Shown here: positions 1-8,253 of the stretch, piece by piece
Layout: each line of letters opens with the position of its first letter
How positions within the stretch are numbered: the stretch's first letter is position 1
Position numbers and translations under genes: made by a program
NCBI RefSeq assembly: GCF_001019615.1
Contig: NZ_JNBQ01000003.1
Coordinates: 248,001-312,000, forward strand
DNA from: Cellulosimicrobium funkei
GTDB lineage: Bacteria; Actinomycetota; Actinomycetes; Actinomycetales; Cellulomonadaceae
Reading direction: 5' to 3'
Length of the DNA stretch: 64,000 nt
Notes under the pieces: model-generated
Database searches by the model: none
Told to the model about the DNA's origin: nothing
Seen by the model: only the letters and a program-made list of their open reading frames with translations

Positions 1-546
1 CGCGTGGGCCAGTTCTTCGCCAACCCGATCGTCGCCGCGGTGAACTTCGCCGGCTCGATGATCGTCTTCTACTACACGCCCGCGTTCGAGTACGCCCTGA
101 CGACGTACGCCGGGCACCTCGCGATGCTCGCGCACTTCACGCTCGCGGGGTACCTGTTCGCCAACGCGCTCGTCGGGATCGACCCCGGCCCGCACCGCCC
201 GCCCTACCCGCAGCGCCTGCTCCTGCTCTTCGCGACCATGGCGTTCCACGCCTTCTTCGGCGTCGCGCTGACGTCGGGCGAGGTGCTGCTCGTGCCGGAG
301 TGGTTCGGCCTGCTCGGCCGCGAGTGGGGCCCGAGCGCCATCGCCGACCAGCAGCGCGGCGGCGGCGTGGCGTGGGGCATCGGCGAGCTCCCGACGCTCA
401 TCCTCGCCATCGTCGTCGCGGTCATGTGGACGCGCTCCGACGAGCGCGAGGCCAAGCGCAACGACCGCCAGGCCGACCGCGACGGCGACGCCGAGCTCCA
501 GGAGTACAACGCCATGCTCGCCGAGATGTCGAAGCGGGACGACTGA
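1..546 (+). CDS. CtaG-type cytochrome c oxidase assembly protein, C-terminal part (5' end outside window)
   Basis: The reading frame is open from the first base, so the gene starts upstream. The visible 180 residues are membrane protein: hydrophobic segments at about residues 10-30, 35-58, 72-92 and 127-147, followed by a charged cytosolic tail. Histidines at 38, 44 and 82 (counted from the GTG at base 4) lie in or near the membrane segments, as in the caa3_CtaG family that helps deliver copper to cytochrome c oxidase. In actinobacteria this domain is often the C-terminal half of a CopD-CtaG fusion; whether that holds here cannot be seen. No partner gene follows; the next feature is a long palindrome. 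Confidence 0.72.
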   Translation, partial: RVGQFFANPIVAAVNFAGSMIVFYYTPAFEYALTTYAGHLAMLAHFTLAGYLFANALVGIDPGPHRPPYPQRLLLLFATMAFHAFFGVALTSGEVLLVPEWFGLLGREWGPSAIADQQRGGGVAWGIGELPTLILAIVVAVMWTRSDEREAKRNDRQADRDGDAELQEYNAMLAEMSKRDD

Positions 547-557
547 CCCCCTCCCCA

Positions 558-640
558 CCCCGCCGAACACGACATGAGGGTCGCTATGGAGCCCATAACG
601 GCCCCCATGCCGTGTTCGGCGGCGGGTCGTGTCGTGTTCG
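558..640 (+). repeat. 83 bp palindromic element, copy A (inverted partner of copy B)
   Basis: The element is a long imperfect hairpin with 28-nt arms at 562-589 and 593-620 (24 of 28 paired, 3-nt loop) followed by a third copy of the arm end (GTCGTGTTCG, 631-640). The reverse complement of 1743-1825 matches it at 71 of 83 positions. It lies just after the CtaG gene, so it can also act as its terminator. No target-site duplication is evident; the outer flanks are both C-rich. Confidence 0.9.
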
Positions 641-782
641 ACGGCGTACGCCCGGCGCGGCGGGAGCCGCTCAGCCTCCCGCCGCGGTCCAGACCGTCCA
701 CAGGACGTGAATCCCACGGTCCCGTCCACAGGCGTCGCCGGGATGGCGGCGATCGTCCCGCCCGACCTGCTCCGATCGGCGC

Positions 783-1778
783 ATGCGCACCGTGGCCACC
801 GTCCCGTCGGAGCTCCTCACCCTTGCCGGCACGCAGGAGGGCTTGCTCTCCGCGCAGCAGTGCGACGAGCACGGCGTCGGCTCGCACCGCCGCTCTCGTC
901 TCGTGAGCCAAGGCCGCTGGCAGAAGGTCACCCACGCGGTCCTCGACACGATCGTCGCCCCGCCTCGTGATCGGGACGGACCACGCCGTCATGAGCACCT
1001 GCGGCGCCGCGCCGCATGGCTCGGGCTGCTCGCCTACGGCACGGACGCGATCGCGGTCGGGCCGTGTGCGCTGGTGCTCCTCGGGGTGGAGGGCGTACGC
1101 ACGGACGTGAGGCCTGAGGTGGCGCTCCCCGGGGCGTGCGCCGGGCGGTCCCGTGACGGCATCCTGCTGCGGCAGTTCGACGACGGCATGACCGTCACGC
1201 AGATCGAGGGTAGGTGGGTCGCGACGACGGACTGGGCGCTCGCGCAGGCCGTGCCGGAGATGGGAAGGATGCGCGCCATCGCCGCGATGGACAGCGCACG
1301 ACACCGCGGGCTCCTGAGCGCCGAGGGGCTCGCGCACGCGCACGACCTCGCGCGCGGTCGGCGCGGCGTCGCACGGACGCACCCCTGGTGGGGGCAGTCC
1401 GACGGCCGAGCCGAGTCTCCGCTCGAGACGTTCGCACGGCTCGACTGCACGGATTCCGGCATCGCGCCCGACGACCTTCAGGTAGAGGTGGTCGACGATG
1501 GTCGGTTCCTGGGGCGCGGCGACCTCGGCTGGCGGCTGCCCGGCGGTCGGTGGCTGATCGCCGAGCTGGACGGCGCCGACGTCCACAGCGAGCCGGCTGC
1601 TCTCCTGCGGGACCGGGCCCGCCAGAACGACCTCGTCGCGTGCGGGGCCGTGGACCTGCTGCGGTTCACCGGACGTGACGTCACGACCCCAGGGTCGCCG
1701 CGCCCGGGCCGTCTGGTCACCGACGTGCGTCGGCACCTGGCCCGAGCACGACACCACCCGCCGTCGAGCACGACATGA
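783..1778 (+). CDS. AbiEi-like N-terminal / DUF559 (Vsr-like nuclease fold) C-terminal protein
   Basis: This 331-residue protein has the two-part layout common in actinobacteria. The N-terminal region (about 1-90) resembles the winged-helix of AbiEi-type proteins. The C-terminal region (about 205-320) resembles DUF559, related to the Vsr/PD-(D/E)xK nuclease fold. Candidate catalytic residues are D247 (in GDLGW) and E261/D263 (in AELDG), followed by the conserved RDRARQNDL and LLRFTGRDV blocks. No AbiEii toxin gene is adjacent, so an antitoxin role is not supported by context. The gene is bracketed by two inverted 83 bp palindromic elements, and its last 12 codons and TGA stop lie inside the second one. 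The real function is unknown. The start is the ATG at 783; no strong ribosome binding site is visible. Confidence 0.75.
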   Translation: MRTVATVPSELLTLAGTQEGLLSAQQCDEHGVGSHRRSRLVSQGRWQKVTHAVLDTIVAPPRDRDGPRRHEHLRRRAAWLGLLAYGTDAIAVGPCALVLLGVEGVRTDVRPEVALPGACAGRSRDGILLRQFDDGMTVTQIEGRWVATTDWALAQAVPEMGRMRAIAAMDSARHRGLLSAEGLAHAHDLARGRRGVARTHPWWGQSDGRAESPLETFARLDCTDSGIAPDDLQVEVVDDGRFLGRGDLGWRLPGGRWLIAELDGADVHSEPAALLRDRARQNDLVACGAVDLLRFTGRDVTTPGSPRPGRLVTDVRRHLARARHHPPSSTT

Positions 1779-1825
1779 GGGCTGTTATGGGCCCGAAAAC
1801 GACCCTCATGTCGTGCTCGGCGGGG
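1743..1825 (-). repeat. 83 bp palindromic element, copy B (inverted relative to copy A)
   Basis: A hairpin with 21-nt arms (1761-1781 and 1803-1823, the inner 17 bp perfect) is preceded by a third arm fragment (CGAGCACGAC, 1743-1752). Read on the minus strand it aligns with copy A over 83 nt with 12 differences, most of them transitions. It contains the stop codon of the preceding gene (TGA 1776-1778) and lies before the S9 peptidase gene, so it may also terminate transcription. Confidence 0.9.
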
Positions 1826-1870
1826 CGGGGTGGGGGCGAGCGCGGGCGGCTGCCGTGATAGGACGTACGG

Positions 1871-4183
1871 GTGAGTAACGACGCCGCCACGCCCGGTACC
1901 TCCGACCAGCCCGAGAGCCCGTTCCACGATCTCGACCAGTACCTCGCGATCCCGCGCGTCGGAGGGCTCGCGCTCTCGCCCGACGGGGCGCGCCTGGTCA
2001 CGACCGTGCAGACGCTCGACCCGCAGCGCACCGGGTACCGGACCGCGCTGTGGGAGGTCGACCCGGCGGGCGAGGTCCCCGCGCGTCGGCTCACGCGCAG
2101 CACCAAGGGCGAGTCGAGCGCGACTTTCACCGGGGCGGGCGACGTCCTGTTCACCTCGGCCCGGCCCGACCCGGACGGCGGGTCCGACGACGACCCGAAG
2201 GCCGCGCTGTGGCTGCTCCCGGCGACGGGCGGCGAGGCCCGCGTCGTCGCGACGGCGCCCGCGGGCGTGAGCGGCCCGCTCGCAGCGGCGGACGCGCCCG
2301 TCGTGTCGGTGGCGGCCTCGGTGCTCCCCAGCGCGCGCGACCTCGCGCACGACGCCGAGCTCCGGTCCGCGCGCAAGGACGCCAAGGTCGCGGCGATCCT
2401 GCACAGCGCGTACCCGGTGCGCCAGTGGGACCACGACCGGGGCCCGGACGAGGCCCACCGGTTCGTCGGCGACCTCACGACCCTCGTCGACGAGCCGGCG
2501 CACCCGCTCCCGGACCCGGCCGGGACGTCCGGCGCCGAGCCCGGCGGCACCGACGTGACCGACGACCACGGCCCGCACGACCCCCGTCTCCTCGACCTGC
2601 GCGACGTGACCCGCGGCGTCGAGCAGGGGACCGCGCCGGGCCGCGCGCTGCACGAGCACTCCGCCGACCTGTCCGGCGACGGTACGACGCTCGTCACCAC
2701 GTGGCAGGTGGCCGGGCCCGGGCCGCAGGTGCGCAACACGCTCGTCGCGATCGACACGGCGACGGGCGCGCGGCGCACGCTCGTCGACGAGCCGAGCGCG
2801 GAGGCGCACTCACCCCGCATCTCGCCCGACGGCGCCTGGGTCGCGTTCGTGCGGGAGACCATCTCGACGCCGCACCAGGCGCCGGAGGAGAGCCTCGCCG
2901 TCGTTCCGCTGCACGCGCCGGACGGGCCGGCGGGGGCCGTGGAGGGCCACGACGACTCCGCGACGACGCGCGCGGAGAACCACGCGACCCCGCGCACCCT
3001 CGTGCCGCACTGGGACCGCTGGCCGACGTCGCTGCGCTGGCTCCCCGACGGCTCGGGGCTGCTCGTCACGGCCGACGACGACGGCCGCGGGCCGGTCTTC
3101 CTCGTCGCCTTCTCCCCGGACGGCACGACGGAGAACGGCACGGCCGAGCGCGTGACGAGCGACGACGCCGTCTTCACCGACGTGCAGGTCGCGCCCGACG
3201 GACGCACGGCCTACGCGCTGCGCACGAGCTACCTCGAGCCGTCGCACCCGGTCCGCATCGACCTGGGGGCGTTCCTCGGGTCCGGCGCTGCGGGCGGCCG
3301 CACGCCGGTGCCCGCCACGCCGCTGCGCGGCCCGGTCGCGACGCCCGACCTCCCGGGCACGCTCGTCGACGTCGAGACCGCCGCGTCGGACGACGTGCGC
3401 GTGCGCGGCTGGCTCGCTCTCCCGCACGGCGCGTCCGCGGACGACCCCGCGCCGTTGCTGCTGTGGATCCACGGCGGCCCGCTCGGCTCGTGGAACGCGT
3501 GGAGCTGGCGCTGGAACCCGTGGCTGATGGTCGCGCGCGGGTACGCGGTCCTGCTGCCGGACCCGGCGCTGTCGACGGGGTATGGCCAGGACTTCGTGCA
3601 GCGCGGCTGGGGTTCGTGGGGCAAGGCCCCGTACACCGACCTGCTCGCGATCACCGACGCGGTGGAGGCACGACCCGAGGTCGACGCGACCCGCACGGCC
3701 GCGATGGGCGGGTCGTTCGGCGGGTACATGGCGAACTGGGTCGCGGGCCACACCGACCGCTTCCGCGCGGTCGTCACGCACGCGAGCCTGTGGGCGCTCG
3801 ACCAGTTCGGCCCGACGACGGACCACGCGTACTACTGGGCGCGCGAGATGACGCCGGAGATGGCGTTCGAGAACAGCCCGCACCGGTTCGTGGGCGACAT
3901 CGTCACCCCGATGCTCGTGATCCACGGCGACAAGGACTACCGCGTCCCCATCGGCGAGGGCCTGCGGCTCTGGTACGAGCTGCTCGAGTCGTCGGGCCTG
4001 CCCGCCGGGGCCGACAGCGAGACGGTGCACCGGTTCCTGTTCTACCCGGACGAGAACCACTGGATCCTCCAGCCGCAGCACGCGAAGGTCTGGTACCAGG
4101 TGGTGCTCGCGTTCCTCGCGGAGCACGTGCTCGGCGCCACGCCGGGCGAGGGCGACGCGGCGCTGCCGACGACGCTCGGCTGA
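1871..4183 (+). CDS. S9 family prolyl oligopeptidase / acylaminoacyl peptidase
   Basis: A 770-residue serine peptidase with a beta-propeller-like N-terminal region (about 30-480) and an alpha/beta-hydrolase catalytic domain (about 510-755). The triad is visible: Ser615 in GGSFGGYM, Asp689 in HGDKDYRVP and His730 in DENHWI, and HGGP near residue 535 supplies the oxyanion region. There is no signal peptide, so it should be cytoplasmic and cleave short peptides or acylated amino acids. The GTG at 1871 fits the alignment and has AGGA shortly upstream. It stands alone between palindrome B and a convergent sigma factor gene. Confidence 0.9.
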   Translation: MSNDAATPGTSDQPESPFHDLDQYLAIPRVGGLALSPDGARLVTTVQTLDPQRTGYRTALWEVDPAGEVPARRLTRSTKGESSATFTGAGDVLFTSARPDPDGGSDDDPKAALWLLPATGGEARVVATAPAGVSGPLAAADAPVVSVAASVLPSARDLAHDAELRSARKDAKVAAILHSAYPVRQWDHDRGPDEAHRFVGDLTTLVDEPAHPLPDPAGTSGAEPGGTDVTDDHGPHDPRLLDLRDVTRGVEQGTAPGRALHEHSADLSGDGTTLVTTWQVAGPGPQVRNTLVAIDTATGARRTLVDEPSAEAHSPRISPDGAWVAFVRETISTPHQAPEESLAVVPLHAPDGPAGAVEGHDDSATTRAENHATPRTLVPHWDRWPTSLRWLPDGSGLLVTADDDGRGPVFLVAFSPDGTTENGTAERVTSDDAVFTDVQVAPDGRTAYALRTSYLEPSHPVRIDLGAFLGSGAAGGRTPVPATPLRGPVATPDLPGTLVDVETAASDDVRVRGWLALPHGASADDPAPLLLWIHGGPLGSWNAWSWRWNPWLMVARGYAVLLPDPALSTGYGQDFVQRGWGSWGKAPYTDLLAITDAVEARPEVDATRTAAMGGSFGGYMANWVAGHTDRFRAVVTHASLWALDQFGPTTDHAYYWAREMTPEMAFENSPHRFVGDIVTPMLVIHGDKDYRVPIGEGLRLWYELLESSGLPAGADSETVHRFLFYPDENHWILQPQHAKVWYQVVLAFLAEHVLGATPGEGDAALPTTLG

Positions 4184-4225
4184 GCACGGGGCTCCCCGCT
4201 CGACGCCGGGGGAGGCCGGGCTCCG

Positions 4226-5542
4226 TCACGGGAGGGCACGCAGGCGCGCCGCGCGGAGCGTGAGGTAGTCGCGCTCCGCGGGGCTCGGCGTCGCCGCCGC
4301 GGCGGCCACGTACTGCCCGACGGCGGCCCGCGTCTCTCCCGCCCGCTCCAGCAGGTGCGCACGCACGGCGGGCAGCCGGTGGCCCGTCGCCAGGGCGTCG
4401 TCGAGGCCGGCGAGGAGGGCGAGGCCCGCGCGGGGGCCGTCGACCATGGCGACCGCGACCGCGCGGTTGAGCGTGACGTGCGGGCTCGGGTCGAGGCGCT
4501 CGAGCACCGAGTAGAGCGCGAGGACCCGCTCCCAGTCCGTCGCGTCCGTGCTCGGCGCCTGCGCGTGCAGCGCCGCGACCGCCGCCTGCACCTGGTACGA
4601 CCCGACGAGCCCGTGGGGGAGCGTCGCGGTGACGATCCGGACGCCCTCGACGATCTGGGCGTGGTCCCAGCGGGACCGGTCCTGCTCGGCGAGCGGCACG
4701 AGCTCGCCGCGCGGGCCGGTCCGGGCGCCGCGCCGGGCGTCCGTGAGGAGCATGAGCGCGAGCAGGCCGCCGACCTCCGGGTCGTCCGGCAGCAGGGCGT
4801 GCACCGTCCGGGCCAGCCGGATCGCCTCGCCGGACAGGTCCGCGCGCCGCAGGTGCGGCCCCGAGGTCGCCGTGTGGCCCTCGGTGAACACGACGTAGAG
4901 GACGCGCAGGACCGCGGCGAGCCGCGCGTCCCACTCGCCCGGCCCCGGGGTCGCGAACGGGCGGTCGAGCGCGGCGAGGCGCCGCTTCGCGCGCGTGATG
5001 CGCTGGGTCATGGTCACCTCGGGGACGCCGAACGCACGGGCGATCTCCGCCGTCGTGAGCCCGCCGACGGCCCGCAGCGTCAGCGCGACGGCGCTCGCGG
5101 GCGGCAGGTCGGGGTGGCAGCAGAGGAAGAAGAGGGTGAGCGAGTCGTCGACGTCACCCGGTCCCGCGCCCGTGTCGCCCTCTCCCGGCACGTCGTCGGG
5201 CGCGACCGTCGCCCGCGGGGCCCCGGCCGCGCCCGTGAGCCCGGCCGGGGCGAGCCGCGCCGACGCCGGGTCGCGCCGCGCCGTCGTCTCCTCCCGGCGG
5301 CGGCGGGCGACGTCGGCCCGGACCGTGTCCGCGAGCCGGCGCTCGGCGACCCGCACGAGCCAGGCGCGCGGGTCGTCGGGAAGCCCGTCCGCCGGCCAGC
5401 GGGTCGCGGCCGCGAGCAGCGCCTCCTGGAGCGCGTCCTCGGCGTCGGCCAGGTCGCCGCAGCGCCTGACGAGGAGGCCGAGGACGCGCGGCCGGAGGTC
5501 CCGCAGCAGGTCCTCGACCGGCTCGGGGGACGAGGTGCTCAC
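4226..5542 (-). CDS. ECF42-type RNA polymerase sigma factor with C-terminal TPR-like extension
   Basis: A 438-residue sigma factor. Region 2 is at about 15-80 (DLADAEDALQEAL). Region 4 is at about 150-200 (LTTAEIARAFGVPEVTMTQR). A long alpha-helical C-terminal extension (about 215-435, DUF6596-like, with HVTLNRAVAVAMVDGP) is the hallmark of group ECF42. These factors lack an anti-sigma and are paired with a DGPF/YCII protein. That partner is immediately upstream: its stop lies 7 bp before this GTG start, so the two form one operon. The extension is thought to replace anti-sigma control in this group; the signal is unknown. Confidence 0.92.
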   Translation of the reverse strand: MSTSSPEPVEDLLRDLRPRVLGLLVRRCGDLADAEDALQEALLAAATRWPADGLPDDPRAWLVRVAERRLADTVRADVARRRREETTARRDPASARLAPAGLTGAAGAPRATVAPDDVPGEGDTGAGPGDVDDSLTLFFLCCHPDLPPASAVALTLRAVGGLTTAEIARAFGVPEVTMTQRITRAKRRLAALDRPFATPGPGEWDARLAAVLRVLYVVFTEGHTATSGPHLRRADLSGEAIRLARTVHALLPDDPEVGGLLALMLLTDARRGARTGPRGELVPLAEQDRSRWDHAQIVEGVRIVTATLPHGLVGSYQVQAAVAALHAQAPSTDATDWERVLALYSVLERLDPSPHVTLNRAVAVAMVDGPRAGLALLAGLDDALATGHRLPAVRAHLLERAGETRAAVGQYVAAAAATPSPAERDYLTLRAARLRALP

Positions 5543-5549
5543 GTGGCCG

Positions 5550-5951
5550 TCACTGCTCGGACGCGGGTGCGCTCATGACCTGGCGGACCTCGATGTACTC
5601 GCCGATCGGGGCGCCTCCCGGACCGGGCGCGGCCGACGCCTGCGCCGCGATCTCGACCGCGCGGTCCTGGCTGTCGACGTCGACGATCCAGTAGCCCGCG
5701 AGGAACTCCTTCGACTCGGGGAACGGGCCGTCGGTGACGACGGGCGCCGTGCGGCCGTCGGACACGACGACGACCGCCTGGTCCGGCCCGGCCAGGCCCT
5801 GGGCGTCGACGAGCTCGCCCGACGCCGCGAGCTGCTCGCCGAGCGCCCGCTGGAACGCGATGTGCGCCTCGACGTCCTCCGGTGCCCACTCGTGGATCGG
5901 GAGGTCGCAGTGCGCCGCCTGGGTGTAGGTCTTCACCAGCATGTACCGCAT
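5550..5951 (-). CDS. DGPF domain (YCII-related) protein, partner of ECF42 sigma factor
   Basis: A 133-residue single-domain protein with the family signature DGPF followed by ESKEFLAGYWIVD at about residues 74-90. This is the YCII/DGPF fold (dimeric alpha-beta ferredoxin-like). DGPF genes are the usual neighbours and regulon members of ECF42 sigma factors, but their biochemical activity is not settled. It is the first gene of a two-gene operon with the sigma factor. The ATG at 5951 gives the canonical MRYMLV start. Confidence 0.9.
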   Translation of the reverse strand: MRYMLVKTYTQAAHCDLPIHEWAPEDVEAHIAFQRALGEQLAASGELVDAQGLAGPDQAVVVVSDGRTAPVVTDGPFPESKEFLAGYWIVDVDSQDRAVEIAAQASAAPGPGGAPIGEYIEVRQVMSAPASEQ

Positions 5952-6080
5952 GGTCGGTTCCTTCCGTCGGTCGGCGCCCCGTCGGCGCCGTCACGGGGAG
6001 GTCGGAGCCGACGGCTCGCTCCCGACACGTCTCGGCCGTGGATTCGTGTGAACTGGATCACAGTACAGTCGGCCCGGGGG

Positions 6081-6659
6081 TCAGGGGTGGGCGCGGAGCT
6101 GGGCCAGGCCGCGGCGCGCGTGGCTCTTCACCGTGCCGAGCGGGAGGCCGGTCTCGGCCGCGACCTGGGCGTGCGTGCGTCCCTGCGCGTACACGAGCCG
6201 CACCACTCGGCGTCGTTCGGGGGCCAGGTGGCGCAGCGCGTCCTCGAGGTCGACCCGGGAGGCGACGTCGTCGGCCGGGTCGGGGACGGTCGTCGCGAGC
6301 CGTGGTCGAGACGCTGCCTCGCGTCGCCGGGCGTCGCGCGCCCGCGCCCGGAGGAGGTCGGTGGCCACGTGGCGCGCGATGCCCAGCAGCCAGACGGGCA
6401 GGTCGCCGCGCGTGGGGTCGAACCGGTCGCGCGAGCGCCACGCGGCGAGGAAGACGAGCTGCGTCGCGTCGTCGGTGTCGGCCGGGTCGCCCAGGCGCCG
6501 CGCGACGACGGCCCGGACGAGCGGGGCCCATCGGGAGTACGCGGCGGGAAGGTCGAGCACGGCGCCGTGGTCACCCGTGCCCTCGGCGCCGCCGGGCGCG
6601 CGCTCGTCCCGCCTCGCGCCCTGCTCGGCGCGGGGGACACGTGCCACGGTCCCGACCAT
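6081..6659 (-). CDS. ECF RNA polymerase sigma factor
   Basis: A 192-residue sigma-70 family factor. Region 2 is at about 45-110 (ADTDDATQLVFLAAW, then PVWLLGIARHVATD) and region 4 at about 130-185 (APERRRVVRLVYAQGRTHAQVAAETGLP, then GTVKSHARRGL). The first 30 residues are poorly conserved and arginine-rich, so the true start could be a later codon. No anti-sigma with a zinc-finger motif is adjacent; the next gene on the strand is a small membrane protein 123 bp upstream. Confidence 0.87.
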   Translation of the reverse strand: MVGTVARVPRAEQGARRDERAPGGAEGTGDHGAVLDLPAAYSRWAPLVRAVVARRLGDPADTDDATQLVFLAAWRSRDRFDPTRGDLPVWLLGIARHVATDLLRARARDARRREAASRPRLATTVPDPADDVASRVDLEDALRHLAPERRRVVRLVYAQGRTHAQVAAETGLPLGTVKSHARRGLAQLRAHP

Positions 6660-6782
6660 CGCGTCACCGGTCCTCGTCGTCCTCCTCCCAGTGTCGGACG
6701 CCGCGGCGCGGGACGCGAGGTCGTGCGCGCTGCGGGGGCTGGGGACGGCGACGGTGGGCGAGCGGCCGTGGTCAGGCGGGCC

Positions 6783-6971
6783 TCAGCGGTGCACCGGGCG
6801 GCGCTGGTGGACGTGCCGGTCGTGCACGGCCTTGCCGAGCTCGTAGATCGAGCCGACGAGGATCGCGGCGATGATGAGCGCACCGAAGATCAGGAACCAC
6901 TGCGACATGCCGTTCCCGATCCCCGTGACGCCGATCGTCCCGCCGGATCCGGCAGCGAGCGACGCGAACAT
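6783..6971 (-). CDS. Small single-pass membrane protein (62 aa)
   Basis: It has one strong hydrophobic segment (about residues 24-45, FLIFGALIIAAILVG) with a glycine-rich N-terminus and a basic, His/Arg-rich C-terminus. A very good ribosome binding site (GGGAGGAGG) lies 6 bp before the ATG at 6971, which is the main reason to accept it. Function is unknown. Its position just upstream of an ECF sigma factor gene could point to a regulatory link, but no known anti-sigma motif is present. Confidence 0.6.
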   Translation of the reverse strand: MFASLAAGSGGTIGVTGIGNGMSQWFLIFGALIIAAILVGSIYELGKAVHDRHVHQRRPVHR

Positions 6972-7073
6972 GGCGACCTCCTCCCGAGGGGGCGGACGTG
7001 CCCTCTCGTCCGGGGTTCGCCCGCAGGCCGGCGCACGGATGCGGCCCGGGGTCCCGGGCCCGGAGGGCTCGCG

Positions 7074-7280
7074 TCAGGCGACGGTCGACGGGAGCGGGGC
7101 GAACGCCGCGCGCCAGCGGCGCACGAGGCGCCGGTCGGCCGCACCCCGGGCCGCCGCCCATGCGCAGTGCTGGGTCGTCTCGCGGTGCTCCAGCAGGGCG
7201 TCGCGGTCGTGCTCGAGGGCCCAGAGGAGGGCGGTGCGCACCTCGGTGCGCGAGGGGGCGGAGGGCAGGGTGTCGTGCAT
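7074..7280 (-). CDS. Small hypothetical protein (68 aa)
   Basis: A short charged alpha-helical protein beginning MHDTLPSAPSRTEVRTALL, with no membrane segment and no recognised domain. The frame stays open upstream to 7436, but the sequence before residue 1 is arginine/proline-rich and non-coding in style, so the ATG at 7280 is preferred. It precedes the small membrane protein gene on the same strand with a 102 bp gap. Confidence 0.45.
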   Translation of the reverse strand: MHDTLPSAPSRTEVRTALLWALEHDRDALLEHRETTQHCAWAAARGAADRRLVRRWRAAFAPLPSTVA

Positions 7281-7465
7281 GGTCCGTCTCGTCGTCGGTC
7301 GGTCTTCGGGCGGCCTGGTGACCGCTTCCACCCGACAAGACGGCACAAGTCGCCGTCTGTGACGCGAGTTCGGTGACTTTCTTCCGGAGAACGTGTGATG
7401 CCGGTCGCACGGGCCGGTCCCGTACGACCGGCTCACGCCGGCCGCCGTGCTGCCCGGGGCGTCGG

Positions 7466-8203
7466 TCAGGAGACCGCGTCGACGAGCGCGGCCGCGAGGT
7501 CACGGGGGCGCGAGAGCATCGGCCAGTGCCCGGTGGGGAGGTCGACGTACGTGAGGTCCGTGAGCTCGCCCAGCTCGGTGTGCAGGGGAGGGCCGGGGTG
7601 CGCGAGCTCGGCGAGCACGGCCGACGGGATCGACGAGCAGATGACGGTCGCCGGGACGTCCAGCCGAGCCGGGTTCGCCAGGTGCACCGTGCCGCGTGCG
7701 ACGGGGCCGGGCGTCGGCACGGCGCGCTCGCGGAACCGCGCGAGCGCCGCGTCGTCCAGGCCGTCGAGGCTCGACCCGTCCTCGGCCAGCGTCTCCCAGT
7801 CGGGCAGCGGGACCTCGGCGGCGTCGGCCGGGAGGTCGGACGAGAGCGCGGCGCCGTCGACGAGGGGGCCGGTGTCGACGTAGACGATCCGCTCGATCCG
7901 GGCCGGGTCACGGTCGGCGACCTGCTGCACGACCGGTCCGCCGCCGCTGTGGCCGACGAGCGCGACCCGACCGTCGAGCCCGTCGACGAGCCGCGCGACC
8001 GCGTCCACGTGGTCCTCGCGCGTGACCCCGGCGCGGTCCCGCGCGGTCGCACCGGCGTCCAGGCCGGGGAGGGTCACGGCGTGCGGGACGAGGCCGGCGG
8101 CCTCGAGGTGGGGGACGACGTCGTCCCACGCCCAGGCGCCCAGCCAGAAGCCGGGGACGAGGACGACGTGGAGGGGCTGCTCGGTCGTGTCGTGGTTGCT
8201 CAT
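7466..8203 (-). CDS. Alpha/beta hydrolase
   Basis: A 245-residue single-domain hydrolase. The nucleophile is Ser86 in VGHSGGG and the oxyanion region is VPGFWLGAW at about 16-24. A late Asp and the His in LPTGHWPM near the C-terminus complete a plausible triad. The family includes esterase-like and salicylate-esterase-like enzymes, so the substrate is unknown. AAGGTGG before the ATG at 8203 sets the start. It is divergent from a WYL regulator gene with only 50 bp between them; this spacer contains a perfect inverted repeat, so the regulator very likely controls this gene. Confidence 0.87.
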   Translation of the reverse strand: MSNHDTTEQPLHVVLVPGFWLGAWAWDDVVPHLEAAGLVPHAVTLPGLDAGATARDRAGVTREDHVDAVARLVDGLDGRVALVGHSGGGPVVQQVADRDPARIERIVYVDTGPLVDGAALSSDLPADAAEVPLPDWETLAEDGSSLDGLDDAALARFRERAVPTPGPVARGTVHLANPARLDVPATVICSSIPSAVLAELAHPGPPLHTELGELTDLTYVDLPTGHWPMLSRPRDLAAALVDAVS

Positions 8204-8225
8204 GCACCCACCTTCGCAGCGCATC

Positions 8226-8245
8226 GGTGACACCTGTCTGTCACC
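8226..8245. promoter_or_regulatory. Inverted-repeat operator between hydrolase and WYL regulator genes
   Basis: A perfect palindrome, GGTGACA - 6 bp - TGTCACC, in the 50 bp between the divergent starts at 8203 and 8254. The position and symmetry fit the binding site of the adjacent HTH/WYL regulator, which would control both genes. Confidence 0.65.
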
Positions 8246-8253
8246 ATCGTCCG

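Noticed and set aside
783-1778. Classical AbiE toxin-antitoxin system
   Set aside because: Only the AbiEi-like part is present. No nucleotidyltransferase (AbiEii) gene is adjacent on either side, and the C-terminus is DUF559-like rather than AbiEi-only.
4184-4225. Possible terminator after the S9 peptidase
   Set aside because: The GGGG/CCCC pairing leaves a 2-nt loop and a bulge, so a stable hairpin is not convincing.
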